From Breoghania sp. (GTDB lineage: Bacteria > Pseudomonadota > Alphaproteobacteria > Rhizobiales > Stappiaceae): 64,000 nucleotides of DNA. Under the pieces are notes generated by a model that was not told where the DNA came from, did no database searches, and was given only the letters and a program-made list of their open reading frames with translations. Every line of letters begins with the position of its first letter. The first letter of the stretch is position 1. Location: NCBI RefSeq assembly GCF_963674635.1, contig NZ_OY771475.1, positions 1,364,001 to 1,428,000 of the forward strand. The letters are read 5' to 3'. The translations under genes and the position numbers were made by a program. Positions 27,055 to 35,914 of the stretch are shown in pieces.

Positions 27055-28110
27055 TCACATCGGGGCCCAGCCCATCACCATCAGGATCAGGGCTACGATG
27101 AACACCATTGCCAGCGACAACGGCAGGAAGACCTTCCAGCCAAGACGCATCAGCTGGTCATAGCGGTAGCGCGGGACCATTGCCTTCACCATGGCGAACA
27201 TGAAGAAGACAAGCAGCGCCTTGATCAGGAACCAGAAGATACCAGGCACCCAGTTGAAGGGGGCGATATCCAACGGCGGCAGCCAGCCGCCCATGAACAG
27301 GATGGTCGTCATGCAGCACATCAGCGAGATCGCCGCATATTCACCCAGCATGAACATCATGTACGGGGTGGAGCCGTATTCGACCATGAAACCCGCAACC
27401 AGCTCCGATTCCGCTTCCGGCAGATCGAAGGGCGGACGGTTTGTCTCCGCCAAAGCCGAGATGAAGAACACCACGAACATCGGGAAGAGCGGCAGCCAGT
27501 ACCAGTTCAGGATCGAAAGCCAGGGAACCCCCAGCATGGTCGCCAGTCCGCCATCGCGCTGTGCTTCCACGATACCCGTGAGGTTCAAAGTGCCTGCACA
27601 CATCAGCACGGTCACGATCACGAAGCCGATGGAGACCTCATAGGAAACCATCTGTGCCGCGGAGCGGAGCGAGCCGAGAAAGGCGTATTTGGAATTCGAC
27701 GCCCAGCCACCCATGATCACGCCGTAAACCTCAAGCGAGGAAATGGCGAAAATGTAGAGAATGCCGATATTGATGTCGGCGATCACCCAGCCATTTGCCA
27801 CCGGGACGACCGCGAAGGTCGCAAGCGCCAGCGTCACGGAGAGAAGCGGCGCCAGAAGGAATACGCCCTTGTTGGCGCCCGCCGGAATGACCGGCTCCTT
27901 CAAAACGAACTTCAGCAGATCCGCAAAGCTTTGGAACAAGCCCCAAGGCCCCACGACGTTCGGGCCACGACGGATCTGAACCGCCGCCCAGATCTTGCGG
28001 TCGGCATAGAGAATGTAGGCGATGATCACCAGGAGCACGACGAGCAGCAGAAGGCTCTGTGCCACCATGATGATGAACGGGAAACCGTATGTGTTCCAGA
28101 AGTCGATCAT
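27055..28110 (-). CDS. nuoH: NADH-quinone oxidoreductase subunit H
   Basis: Membrane subunit of complex I that forms most of the quinone-binding chamber. From the ATG at 28110 it is 351 residues. Visible family motifs are LYADRKIWAAVQIRRGPNVVGP near residue 30-50, KEPVIPAGANKG, the acidic AETNRPPFDLPEAESELVAGF quinone-site loop, and RYRYDQLMRLGWKVFLPLSL. The frame continues 30 codons upstream into nuoG's end, where it is not NuoH-like. Confidence 0.97.
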   Translation of the reverse strand: MIDFWNTYGFPFIIMVAQSLLLLVVLLVIIAYILYADRKIWAAVQIRRGPNVVGPWGLFQSFADLLKFVLKEPVIPAGANKGVFLLAPLLSVTLALATFAVVPVANGWVIADINIGILYIFAISSLEVYGVIMGGWASNSKYAFLGSLRSAAQMVSYEVSIGFVIVTVLMCAGTLNLTGIVEAQRDGGLATMLGVPWLSILNWYWLPLFPMFVVFFISALAETNRPPFDLPEAESELVAGFMVEYGSTPYMMFMLGEYAAISLMCCMTTILFMGGWLPPLDIAPFNWVPGIFWFLIKALLVFFMFAMVKAMVPRYRYDQLMRLGWKVFLPLSLAMVFIVALILMVMGWAPM

Positions 28111-28126
28111 GCCCGGTATCCGTTCC

Positions 28127-30223
28127 TCATTCGGCCGCGTCGAGCGCACGTTCGGCGGCAAGCGCCGAGCACTCGGCCATGGTGGCCGAAGCGCGTGCAA
28201 TCGGGTTGGTCAGATAGAAGTCCCTGACGGGCGACATGAAGGGGTCGGTTCCCAGCCGCTTGCCGCCAGCCGTGATCTTGCCCACATCGCCTGCCTTGCC
28301 TGGCGCGATCCCGTCGATCTCCGCCATGTGCGGAACTTCCGCAAAGAGCAGCGCGCGCAGGGCCGGAAGGTTGTCGAAGCCCAGCGTCTTGTCGAGGCGC
28401 GCCGACAGGGCACGCAGGATCGCCCAGTCCTCGCGGGCCTCGCCCGGCGGGAATGCGGCACGCATGGCCATCTGCACCCGGCCTTCGGTATTGACGTAAA
28501 GCCCGGATTTCTCCGTGTAGGCCGCCCCCGGCAGGATGACGTCGGCGCGGTGCGCGCCCGCATCGCCGTGGGTGCCGATATAGACCACGAAGGCGTCGCC
28601 GAACTGTTTCATATCGATCTCGTCGGCGCCCAGCAGGAACACCACGCCGAGATCGCCCTTGCCGGCTGCCGCCATGATGTCCGCGGTGCCCAGACCGCCC
28701 TCACCCGGCACAAAGCCGATATCGAGGCCGCCAACCCGCGACGCCGCGGTGTGCAGCACGGAGAAACCGTTCCAGTCATCGCCCAGGGCGCCAACGGCCT
28801 TGGCGAGCTTGGCGACATTGGAAAGCACAGCCGCGCCATCCTTGCGCGCCAATGCCCCCTGCCCGAGGATAATCAGCGGGCGTTCGGCCTTGGAGAGCAC
28901 CTCGGCAAAGGCGTTGTCGCCGGAGACGAGTTCAGCAAGCGTCGCAGGACCTGCGCCCAGATAGTCGTAATCGTAGGTCAAATCGGCCTTGTCACCGATC
29001 ACGCCCACCTTCACGCCGCCGCGGCGCCACCGCTTGCGGATACGAGCGTTGAGAACCGGAGCTTCCTTGCGCGGATTGGAACCCACGATCAGGATCGCAT
29101 CCGCATCCTCGATGCCTTCGATGGTCGAGTTGAAGATATAGGATGCACGTCCGAAAGCCGGGTCGAGAGCCGCCCCGTCCTGACGGCAGTCCATGTTCGC
29201 GGAGCCAAGGCTCGTGAGCAGCTGCTTCAGCGCGAACATCTCCTCAACGCTTGCCAGATCGCCGGCGATTGCGCCGATCCGAGACCCCTCAACACCCTTC
29301 ACGCGGGCAGCGATGGTCTCGAATGCAGTGTTCCAGTCCGATGCCTTGAACTTGCCGTCGACCTTCACATAGGGCCGGTCGAGGCGCTGAGTCTTGAGCC
29401 CGTCGAAGATGAAGCGGGTCTTGTCGGAGATCCACTCCTCGTTCACCGCCTCGTTGAGACGCGGCATGATGCGCATGACTTCACGGCCACGCGTATCGAC
29501 CCGGATGGCGGAGCCCACGGCGTCCATCACGTCGATGGATTCCGTCTTGATCAACTCCCAGGGGCGGGCCTTGAAGGCATAGGGCTTGGAGGTCAGCGCG
29601 CCGACCGGGCAAAGGTCGATGACATTGCCCTGAAGTTCGGAGGACAGCGAGGCTTCCAGGTAAGTCGTGATTTCCGCATCCTCACCCCGGCCAATCAGAC
29701 CGAGCTCGGAAACACCTGCAATTTCAGTGGTGAAGCGGACGCAGCGTGTGCAGTGGATGCAGCGGGTCATGATCGTCTTGACCAGCGGCCCGAGGTTCTT
29801 GTTCTCCACCGCGCGCTTGTTTTCCGAAAAGCGCGAGGCGTCGACGCCATAGGCCATGGCCTGATCCTGCAGATCGCACTCGCCGCCCTGATCGCAGATC
29901 GGGCAATCGAGCGGATGGTTGATCAGCAGGAATTCCATCACCCCTTCGCGGGCCTTCTTGACCATCGGCGACTTCGTCTCCACCACCGGCGGCTCCCCGT
30001 TGGGGCCCGGGCGCAGGTCGCGGACAGACATGGCGCAAGAGGCGGTCGGCTTGGGCGGACCACCCTTCACTTCCACGAGGCACATGCGGCAGTTGCCCGC
30101 GATCGACAGACGATCGTGGAAACAGAAACGCGGGACCTCGGCACCAGCCTCCTCGCACGCCTGAAGCAGCGTGTACTCGGGCGGGACCTCAATCTCTTTT
30201 CCGTCGACGATGAGTTTTGCCAT
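28127..30223 (-). CDS. nuoG: NADH-quinone oxidoreductase subunit G
   Basis: Large peripheral-arm subunit of complex I with several iron-sulfur clusters, belonging to the molybdopterin-oxidoreductase fold but without cofactor. From the ATG at 30223 the protein is 698 residues. It begins with a [2Fe-2S] ferredoxin domain (RFCFHDRLSIAGNCRMCLVEV region), followed by the DCPICDQGGECDLQD motif (His/Cys-ligated N5 region) and MTRCIHCTRCVRF for cluster N4, then the long noncatalytic domain. The alphaproteobacterial form is shorter than the E. coli one. GG-rich spacing to nuoF is about 30 bases. Confidence 0.96.
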   Translation of the reverse strand: MAKLIVDGKEIEVPPEYTLLQACEEAGAEVPRFCFHDRLSIAGNCRMCLVEVKGGPPKPTASCAMSVRDLRPGPNGEPPVVETKSPMVKKAREGVMEFLLINHPLDCPICDQGGECDLQDQAMAYGVDASRFSENKRAVENKNLGPLVKTIMTRCIHCTRCVRFTTEIAGVSELGLIGRGEDAEITTYLEASLSSELQGNVIDLCPVGALTSKPYAFKARPWELIKTESIDVMDAVGSAIRVDTRGREVMRIMPRLNEAVNEEWISDKTRFIFDGLKTQRLDRPYVKVDGKFKASDWNTAFETIAARVKGVEGSRIGAIAGDLASVEEMFALKQLLTSLGSANMDCRQDGAALDPAFGRASYIFNSTIEGIEDADAILIVGSNPRKEAPVLNARIRKRWRRGGVKVGVIGDKADLTYDYDYLGAGPATLAELVSGDNAFAEVLSKAERPLIILGQGALARKDGAAVLSNVAKLAKAVGALGDDWNGFSVLHTAASRVGGLDIGFVPGEGGLGTADIMAAAGKGDLGVVFLLGADEIDMKQFGDAFVVYIGTHGDAGAHRADVILPGAAYTEKSGLYVNTEGRVQMAMRAAFPPGEAREDWAILRALSARLDKTLGFDNLPALRALLFAEVPHMAEIDGIAPGKAGDVGKITAGGKRLGTDPFMSPVRDFYLTNPIARASATMAECSALAAERALDAAE

Positions 30224-30251
30224 CGACTTTCTCCGGCTCCGTCCGTTCCTG

Positions 30252-31556
30252 TTACTCTGCAGCGACCAGCGGTGTTTCCACCGGCTGGGCATTACGCGTG
30301 TATTCGTCGATCCGACGCTCGATCTCGGGGCGGAAATGGCGGATCAGACCCTGAATGGGCCAGGCCGCCGCATCGCCAAGCGCACAGATCGTGTGCCCTT
30401 CAACCTGTTTGGTCACGTTGAGAAGGGTGTCGATTTCGCTCTTCTGCGCCTCGCCGCGCACCATGCGTTCCATGACGCGCCACATCCAGCCCGTGCCTTC
30501 ACGGCACGGCGTACACTGGCCGCAACTCTCGTGCTTGTAGAAGTAGGAGATGCGCGCAATCGCGGCGACCACATCAGCCGACTTGTCGAGCACGATCACA
30601 GCAGCAGTGCCGAGACCCGACTGCTTGGCGCGAAGCGTGTCGAAATCCATGTCGAGGTCATCGCATTCGGCGGCCGGAAGCAGAGGAACCGAGGATCCTC
30701 CCGGAATGATCGCCAGGAGGTTGTCCCAACCGCCGCGGATGCCGCCGCAATGGCGCTCCACCAGTTCGCGGAACGGGATGCCCATTTCTTCTTCCACCAC
30801 ACAAGGCCGCTCCACGTGGCCAGAAATGGCGAAAAGCTTGGTGCCGGTGTTGTTCGGCTTACCGAGACCGGAGAACCATGTCGCGCCGCGACGCAGGATG
30901 GTCGGAGCGACAGCAATAGATTCCACGTTGTTCACCGTGGTCGGGCAACCATAGAGCCCAACATTGGCCGGGAACGGCGGCTTCAGACGCGGCTGGCCCT
31001 TCTTGCCCTCAAGGCTTTCCAGAAGCGCGGTTTCCTCGCCGCAGATATAGGCGCCCGCCCCGTGGTGGACGTAGATATCGAAATCCCAGCCGTTCTTGTT
31101 GTTCTTGCCGATCAGACCGGCGTCATAGGCCTGATCGATGGCCGCCTGCAGGCGTTCGCGCTCGCGGATGAATTCGCCGCGCACATAGATGTAGGCCGCA
31201 TGCGCGCCCATGGCGAAACCGGCGATCAGGCAGCCTTCCACCAGATGATGCGGGTCATGGCGCAGGATCTCACGGTCCTTGCAGGTGCCGGGCTCGGATT
31301 CGTCGGCGTTGACGACCAGATAATGCGGACGCTCGCCGGGCTCCTTGGGCATGAAGGACCACTTCAGACCCGTCGGAAAGCCCGCGCCGCCGCGGCCGCG
31401 AAGGCCGGAGGCCTTCATCTGCTCGATGATCCAGTCGCGCCCCTTTTCGAGGATGCCCTTGGTGCCATCCCACAGGCCACGGTTCATCGCGCCCTGCAGA
31501 CCCCAGTCATGCAGGCCGTAGATATTGGTGAAGATGCGGTCCTGATCCTTCAGCAT
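30252..31556 (-). CDS. nuoF: NADH-quinone oxidoreductase subunit F
   Basis: Carries FMN, the NADH site and cluster N3 of complex I. From the ATG at 31556 the protein is 434 residues. It has the FMN/NADH glycine-rich motif GLRGRGGAGFPTGLKW (about residues 53-68), GAGAYICGEETALLESLEG, and the [4Fe-4S] ligands in ESCGQCTPCREG with a later cysteine in HTICALGDAAAWP. The frame extends 31 codons upstream into the nuoE tail, where it is antisense-like. Confidence 0.97.
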   Translation of the reverse strand: MLKDQDRIFTNIYGLHDWGLQGAMNRGLWDGTKGILEKGRDWIIEQMKASGLRGRGGAGFPTGLKWSFMPKEPGERPHYLVVNADESEPGTCKDREILRHDPHHLVEGCLIAGFAMGAHAAYIYVRGEFIRERERLQAAIDQAYDAGLIGKNNKNGWDFDIYVHHGAGAYICGEETALLESLEGKKGQPRLKPPFPANVGLYGCPTTVNNVESIAVAPTILRRGATWFSGLGKPNNTGTKLFAISGHVERPCVVEEEMGIPFRELVERHCGGIRGGWDNLLAIIPGGSSVPLLPAAECDDLDMDFDTLRAKQSGLGTAAVIVLDKSADVVAAIARISYFYKHESCGQCTPCREGTGWMWRVMERMVRGEAQKSEIDTLLNVTKQVEGHTICALGDAAAWPIQGLIRHFRPEIERRIDEYTRNAQPVETPLVAAE

Positions 31557-31560
31557 CGTC

Positions 31561-32721
31561 TCACCCCTTGCTCGTCGGCACATCGCCGGCTTCGACGCGC
31601 TTGGAGAATTCCGTCTCCTCGCCAGACGCCAGAGCCTTGGCCTGTTCAACCCAGCCCTCGCGGTCGATCCGACCGCGGAACTTCAGCTTGCCGTCCACCC
31701 AAGCCTTCTCAGCCTCGCCCCAGGAGGCGATCTGGTCGAAATGGTAGACGCCGAGCTCGTTCAAGATACCCTCGATCTTGGGCCCGAGACCCTTGATCTT
31801 CTTCAAGTCGTCGGCTCCGCCCTTACGCGCCTTGTCCAGCAGCGCGGGCCTGCCCGCATCGTCTTCGGCGACCGACGCTTCGGCCTTAGCCGCCGCTTTC
31901 GCAGGCGCAGCCTTAGCGGGCGCGGCCTTCTTTGCAGGCGCAGCCTTTTCCGCAGCCGCCTTCTTGGCCGGAGCCTTCTTCGTCGGAGCCTTCTTCGCCT
32001 TGCCCGTCACCGGGACACCGGCCTCGCCACCATTGATCGACGTTCCGGCGAACACCTTGGAAGCAGGCTCGGCGCCATCGACGACATGGGGAAGCGGGTC
32101 GCCACCTACCGTGTCGTCTTCGATCTCGCTCAGCGTCGTCGCGCCCTCGATGGGGGCAGCGAAACGACGGCCATTGGCCGGACCGGGGGTCACTTCCTTG
32201 CCCTCGGCAATATCATCGAGAAGCTTCTCGAAATCTTCCGCCGTCAGATCCTCGTAGGTGTCCTTCCAAATCTGCACCATCGGCGCATTGGAACAGGCTC
32301 CGAGGCACTCCACTTCTTCCCACGAGAAGTTGCCGTCCTCGGACATCTCGTGCGCGTGGGCGGCAATCTTGTTCTTGCAGACCTTGATGAGGTCACCGGC
32401 ACCGCGCAGCATGCACGGCGTCGTGCCGCAGACCTGCACGTGCGCCTTCTTCCCCACCGGCGCAAGCTGGAACATGGTGTAGAACGTCGCGACTTCCAGC
32501 ACGCGAATATAAGGCATGGACAGCAGGTCGGCGACGTAGCGGATCGCAGGTTCCGGCAACCAGCCCTCATGCTGCTCCTGGGCGCGCCACAGGATCGGAA
32601 TGACGGCGGAGGCCTGACGGCCTTCCGGGTAACGCTCGATCTGCTTTTTGGCCCAATCGAGATTTTCCTGCGTCAGCGCGAAATCGGCAGGCTGTTCGGA
32701 ATGGAGGCGACGAACTGACAT
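31561..32721 (-). CDS. nuoE: NADH-quinone oxidoreductase subunit E with C-terminal Ala/Lys linker and helix-hairpin-helix-like domain
   Basis: NuoE carries the [2Fe-2S] cluster N1a of complex I. The core (residues about 1-200) is normal, with cluster ligands in QVCGTTPCMLRGA and VECLGACSNAPM. At 386 residues it is over twice the length of E. coli NuoE. After residue about 250 comes a low-complexity linker of repeated APAKKA/KKAPTKKAPA units, then a folded-looking tail with DDLKKIKGLGPKIEGILNEL and ASWGEAEKAWVDG, resembling the small helix-hairpin-helix domain also found fused to ribosomal protein L21 in rhizobia. Tailed NuoE is usual in the order; the purpose of the tail is not established. 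One base separates it from nuoD. Confidence 0.94.
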   Translation of the reverse strand: MSVRRLHSEQPADFALTQENLDWAKKQIERYPEGRQASAVIPILWRAQEQHEGWLPEPAIRYVADLLSMPYIRVLEVATFYTMFQLAPVGKKAHVQVCGTTPCMLRGAGDLIKVCKNKIAAHAHEMSEDGNFSWEEVECLGACSNAPMVQIWKDTYEDLTAEDFEKLLDDIAEGKEVTPGPANGRRFAAPIEGATTLSEIEDDTVGGDPLPHVVDGAEPASKVFAGTSINGGEAGVPVTGKAKKAPTKKAPAKKAAAEKAAPAKKAAPAKAAPAKAAAKAEASVAEDDAGRPALLDKARKGGADDLKKIKGLGPKIEGILNELGVYHFDQIASWGEAEKAWVDGKLKFRGRIDREGWVEQAKALASGEETEFSKRVEAGDVPTSKG

Positions 32722-32722
32722 T

Positions 32723-33907
32723 TTAGCGATCCACCTCACCAAACACGATATCCACGGAGCCGAGAATCGCCGAGACGTCGGCGAGCTGGTGGCCCTGGCA
32801 AATGAAATCCATCGCCTGCAGATGTGCAAAGCCCGGGGCTTTGATCTTGCAGCGATAGGGCTTGTTCGTGCCATCCGAGACGAGATAGACGCCGAATTCG
32901 CCCTTGGGGGCCTCCACACAGGCATAAACCTCGCCCTCGGGGACGTGGAAACCTTCGGTGTAGAGCTTGAAGTGATGGATGAGGCCTTCCATGGAACGCT
33001 TCATCTCGCCACGCTTGGGCGGCACGACCTTGCCGTCGCGCGAAGAGACCGGACCGCGCTCGGTGGTCAGCTTCTCCAGACACTGTTTCATGATGCGGAT
33101 CGACTGGCGCATCTCTTCCATGCGGATGAGATAACGGTCGTAACAATCGCCAGCCTTGCCGACGGGGATATCGAAATCCAGCTCGTCGTAGCATTCGTAG
33201 GGCTGGCTCTTGCGCAGATCCCAAGCCGCACCCGCACTGCGCACCATCACGCCTGAAAAGCCGTGTTTCCAGCATTCTTCCAGCGTCACAGCGCCAATAT
33301 CGACGTTACGCTGCTTGAAAATGCGGTTCTGGGTGATCAGGGCATCGATATCGGCCAGCGCATCGAGGAAGGGATCGCAGAAATCCCAGATATCATCGAG
33401 AAGTGCCGGCGGTACATCCTGATGCACGCCACCGGGACGCATGTAGGCTGTGTGCATACGAGCGCCTGTCGCGCGCTCATAAAAGACCATGATCTTTTCG
33501 CGCTGCTCGAAGCCCCACAGCGGCGGCGTCAGCGCGCCGACATCCATGGCCTGCGTGGTGACGTTCAGGAGATGATTGAGCAGACGCCCCATCTCTGAAA
33601 AGAGAACACGAATGAGCTGACCGCGCTTGGGCACTTCCAGCCGCAACAGCTTCTCGACCGCAAGGACGAAGGCGTGCTCCTGATTCATCGGCGCGACATA
33701 GTCGAGCCGGTCGAAATAGGGCACCGCCTGAACGTAGGTCTTGTGCTCGATCAACTTCTCGGTGCCGCGATGCAGCAGACCGATATGCGGATCGACACGC
33801 GTGACCAACTCGCCGTCAAGCTCCAGCACGAGGCGCAAAACACCATGCGCGGCCGGATGCTGAGGACCGAAATTGATGTTGAAGTTGCGGACCTGCGCCT
33901 CAGCCAT
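32723..33907 (-). CDS. nuoD: NADH-quinone oxidoreductase subunit D
   Basis: The 49-kDa-type subunit of complex I that, with NuoB and NuoH, builds the quinone-reduction site. The 394-residue protein opens FNINFGPQHPAAHGVLRLVLELDGE, with the conserved quinone-site histidines. It also contains HIGLLHRGTEKLIEHK and ends in the PGFAHLQAMDFICQGHQLADVSAILGS region with the terminal DIVFGEVDR. It overlaps the upstream GFA-family gene by eight bases, so its translation probably depends on that gene. Confidence 0.97.
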   Translation of the reverse strand: MAEAQVRNFNINFGPQHPAAHGVLRLVLELDGELVTRVDPHIGLLHRGTEKLIEHKTYVQAVPYFDRLDYVAPMNQEHAFVLAVEKLLRLEVPKRGQLIRVLFSEMGRLLNHLLNVTTQAMDVGALTPPLWGFEQREKIMVFYERATGARMHTAYMRPGGVHQDVPPALLDDIWDFCDPFLDALADIDALITQNRIFKQRNVDIGAVTLEECWKHGFSGVMVRSAGAAWDLRKSQPYECYDELDFDIPVGKAGDCYDRYLIRMEEMRQSIRIMKQCLEKLTTERGPVSSRDGKVVPPKRGEMKRSMEGLIHHFKLYTEGFHVPEGEVYACVEAPKGEFGVYLVSDGTNKPYRCKIKAPGFAHLQAMDFICQGHQLADVSAILGSVDIVFGEVDR

Positions 33908-34331
33908 TGTCACTTCCCTGATCGTCTGCATACAGCGCGAAGACTTCGGCGGCCGTCATTTTCTGCGTGTCGTTCGCAAACGCGTAATTGGACGGCTTCT
34001 GGTCGTAGAAGATTTCGGAGGCAAAGGAGAACATGTCCGGAGCATCAAAAGCCTGCGCGGAAACAGCGACATGCGACCCATCTTTTGAACGCCACATGAT
34101 GTTGGACCCGCAATGGCGGCAAAAGATGCGCTCCCCCCATTCCGAAGAATCATAGACCGACAGAGCATCCTCGCCGGACATCTCCACGTCGGTACATTGC
34201 ACAGCCATGAAAGTTCCGCCGGACCACCGGCGACACATGGTGCAATGACACACGCCCATGTTCATGTTCGCGGGCACCGCTGAGAAGTTCAGCTGACCAC
34301 AAAGACAATGCCCGGAAAGCCGCTCTGCCAT
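33900..34331 (-). CDS. GFA/CENP-V family zinc protein inserted between nuoC and nuoD
   Basis: A 143-residue protein with all seven cysteines of the GFA fold: Cys9 and Cys11 (GHCLCGQL), Cys28, Cys30 and Cys33 (GVCHCTMCRRWSGG), and Cys71 and Cys74 (FCRHCGSNIMW). These bind one structural and one catalytic-type zinc. The family is named for glutathione-dependent formaldehyde-activating enzyme, but most members have no proven activity. It starts three bases after nuoC stops and overlaps nuoD by eight bases, so it is co-translated with the complex I genes. Whether it serves complex I or only shares the operon cannot be told from the sequence. Confidence 0.88.
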   Translation of the reverse strand: MAERLSGHCLCGQLNFSAVPANMNMGVCHCTMCRRWSGGTFMAVQCTDVEMSGEDALSVYDSSEWGERIFCRHCGSNIMWRSKDGSHVAVSAQAFDAPDMFSFASEIFYDQKPSNYAFANDTQKMTAAEVFALYADDQGSDNG

Positions 34332-34334
34332 GAC

Positions 34335-34946
34335 CTAGCCCCCGTTCCCGTTCGCCTTCTCGTCGCCCGGCAGAACGTAGTCCGTCCCTTCCCACGGCGA
34401 GAGAAAATCGAAATTGCGGAATTCCTGCTTGAGCCGGACCGGCTCGTAGACGACCCGCTTCAGCTCGTCGTCGTAGCGAACCTCGACATAGCCCGTGAGC
34501 GGGAAATCCTTGCGCTGCGGATGCCCGTCGAAACCGTAGTCGGTCAGGATTCGGCGCAAGTCCGGGTGGCCCGTGAAAAGGACCCCGTACATGTCGTAGA
34601 CTTCGCGCTCGAACCAGTTCGCGCATGGAAAGATCGGCGTAACCGAGGGCACGGCGCGAACCTCATCGGTCGTCACCTTGACGCGGATGCGCAGGTTCTG
34701 ACGCGGGCTCAACAGGTGATAGACGATATCGAAACGCTGCGGACGGCTCGGCCAGTCGACGCCGCAGATGTCCACAAAACTGATGAACTGACAACGAACA
34801 TCATCGCGCAGAAAGCGGAGCGTCTCGACAATCGAATTCGCCGTGGCGCGAACTGTCAGCTCGCTATAGGCGACATCGAAGCCGAGAACATCATCGCCGC
34901 GAACCTGCGAGATGTATTCTCCGAGTTCATGAAGCGTCTCGTCCAT
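34335..34946 (-). CDS. nuoC: NADH-quinone oxidoreductase subunit C
   Basis: The 30-kDa-type peripheral subunit of complex I. The 203-residue protein has the signature ANWFEREVYDMYGVLFTGHPDLRRILTDYGFDGHP and KDFPLTGYVEVRYD. It is separate from NuoD here, unlike the fused NuoCD of enterobacteria. The 33-base gap to nuoB is normal; the next gene downstream is the GFA-family insertion. Confidence 0.96.
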   Translation of the reverse strand: MDETLHELGEYISQVRGDDVLGFDVAYSELTVRATANSIVETLRFLRDDVRCQFISFVDICGVDWPSRPQRFDIVYHLLSPRQNLRIRVKVTTDEVRAVPSVTPIFPCANWFEREVYDMYGVLFTGHPDLRRILTDYGFDGHPQRKDFPLTGYVEVRYDDELKRVVYEPVRLKQEFRNFDFLSPWEGTDYVLPGDEKANGNGG

Positions 34947-34979
34947 GGTGTCTGGAACCTGTGCGTGGTCGATAAGGGA

Positions 34980-35558
34980 TTATCGTTCGATTGTGCCTGT
35001 GCGGCGTATCTTCTTTTGAAGAAGGAGAACACCATAAAGCAGGGCTTCAGCGGTCGGAGGACATCCGGGGACATAGATGTCGACCGGAACGACCCGATCG
35101 CACCCACGAACAACCGAATAGGAATAGTGATAGTAGCCGCCGCCATTGGCGCAGGAGCCCATGGAGATGACGTAGCGCGGCTCCGGCATCTGGTCATAGA
35201 CCTTGCGCAGCGCTGGCGCCATCTTGTTGGTCAGTGTCCCTGCGACGATCATCACGTCGGACTGGCGCGGGCTGGCTCGCGGCGCGAAGCCGAACCGCTC
35301 CACGTCATAGCGCGGCATGGAAAGCTGCATCATTTCGATCGCGCAGCAGGCAAGACCAAATGTCATCCACATCAGCGAGCCGGTACGCGCCCACTGGATG
35401 AGGTTGTCCGTCGAGGTGACAAGAAAGCCCTTATCGGCAAGCTCGTCATTCATCTCCAGGAAAAACGGATCGTTCGAACCGACCGGCTTGCCGGTATTCG
35501 GGTCAATAATGCCCTTCGGCTGCTGCGCCACAAGGGTATTGGATGGGGTCAATCCCAT
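34980..35558 (-). CDS. nuoB: NADH-quinone oxidoreductase subunit B
   Basis: Holds cluster N2, the last iron-sulfur cluster before quinone in complex I. From the ATG at 35558 the protein is 192 residues. Cluster ligands are visible in MTFGLACCAIEMM (tandem cysteines), MGSCANGGGYYHYSYSVV and VDIYVPGCPPTAEAL. The start lies inside the end of nuoA, with a ten-base overlap (ATGGGATTGA). The frame extends seven codons upstream, but MGLTPSN is the usual alphaproteobacterial beginning. Confidence 0.97.
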   Translation of the reverse strand: MGLTPSNTLVAQQPKGIIDPNTGKPVGSNDPFFLEMNDELADKGFLVTSTDNLIQWARTGSLMWMTFGLACCAIEMMQLSMPRYDVERFGFAPRASPRQSDVMIVAGTLTNKMAPALRKVYDQMPEPRYVISMGSCANGGGYYHYSYSVVRGCDRVVPVDIYVPGCPPTAEALLYGVLLLQKKIRRTGTIER

Positions 35559-35914
35559 TCCAGAGCTCCCTTCTTCCATTCATAGATGAAGCCGACCGTG
35601 AGCACCCCGAGGAATACCATCATCGAAACGAAGCCAAACCAGCCGAGTTTGCCAAAGCTGATCGCCCAGGGGAACAGGAACGCGACCTCAAGGTCGAAGA
35701 TGATGAAGAGGATGGACACCAGATAGAATCGAATGTCGAACTTCATGCGCGCATCATCGAACGCGTTGAAGCCACATTCATAGGCAGAGTTCTTTTCCGC
35801 GTCCGGGCTTTTGTAGGCGAGCAAGAAAGGCGAGATGAGCAGGCTCAGTCCAATGACGAGCGCGATCCCGATAAAGACAACGATCGGCACGTAGTCTTTC
35901 AAAAGATCTTCCAT
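35549..35914 (-). CDS. nuoA: NADH-quinone oxidoreductase subunit A
   Basis: First gene of the operon: a three-helix membrane subunit of complex I. The 121-residue protein shows three hydrophobic segments (about 9-31, 62-84 and 90-112) and the conserved YECGFNAFDDARMKFDIRFYLVSILFIIFDLEVAFLFPW region, quoted here only by its first part, YECGFNAFDDAR, and its FDLEVAFLFPW end. About 950 bases without a gene lie upstream and should hold the operon promoter. The best candidate I see is TTTAAC-N17-TAAATT at 36202-36174 on the minus strand, which is weak. Confidence 0.96.
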   Translation of the reverse strand: MEDLLKDYVPIVVFIGIALVIGLSLLISPFLLAYKSPDAEKNSAYECGFNAFDDARMKFDIRFYLVSILFIIFDLEVAFLFPWAISFGKLGWFGFVSMMVFLGVLTVGFIYEWKKGALEWD

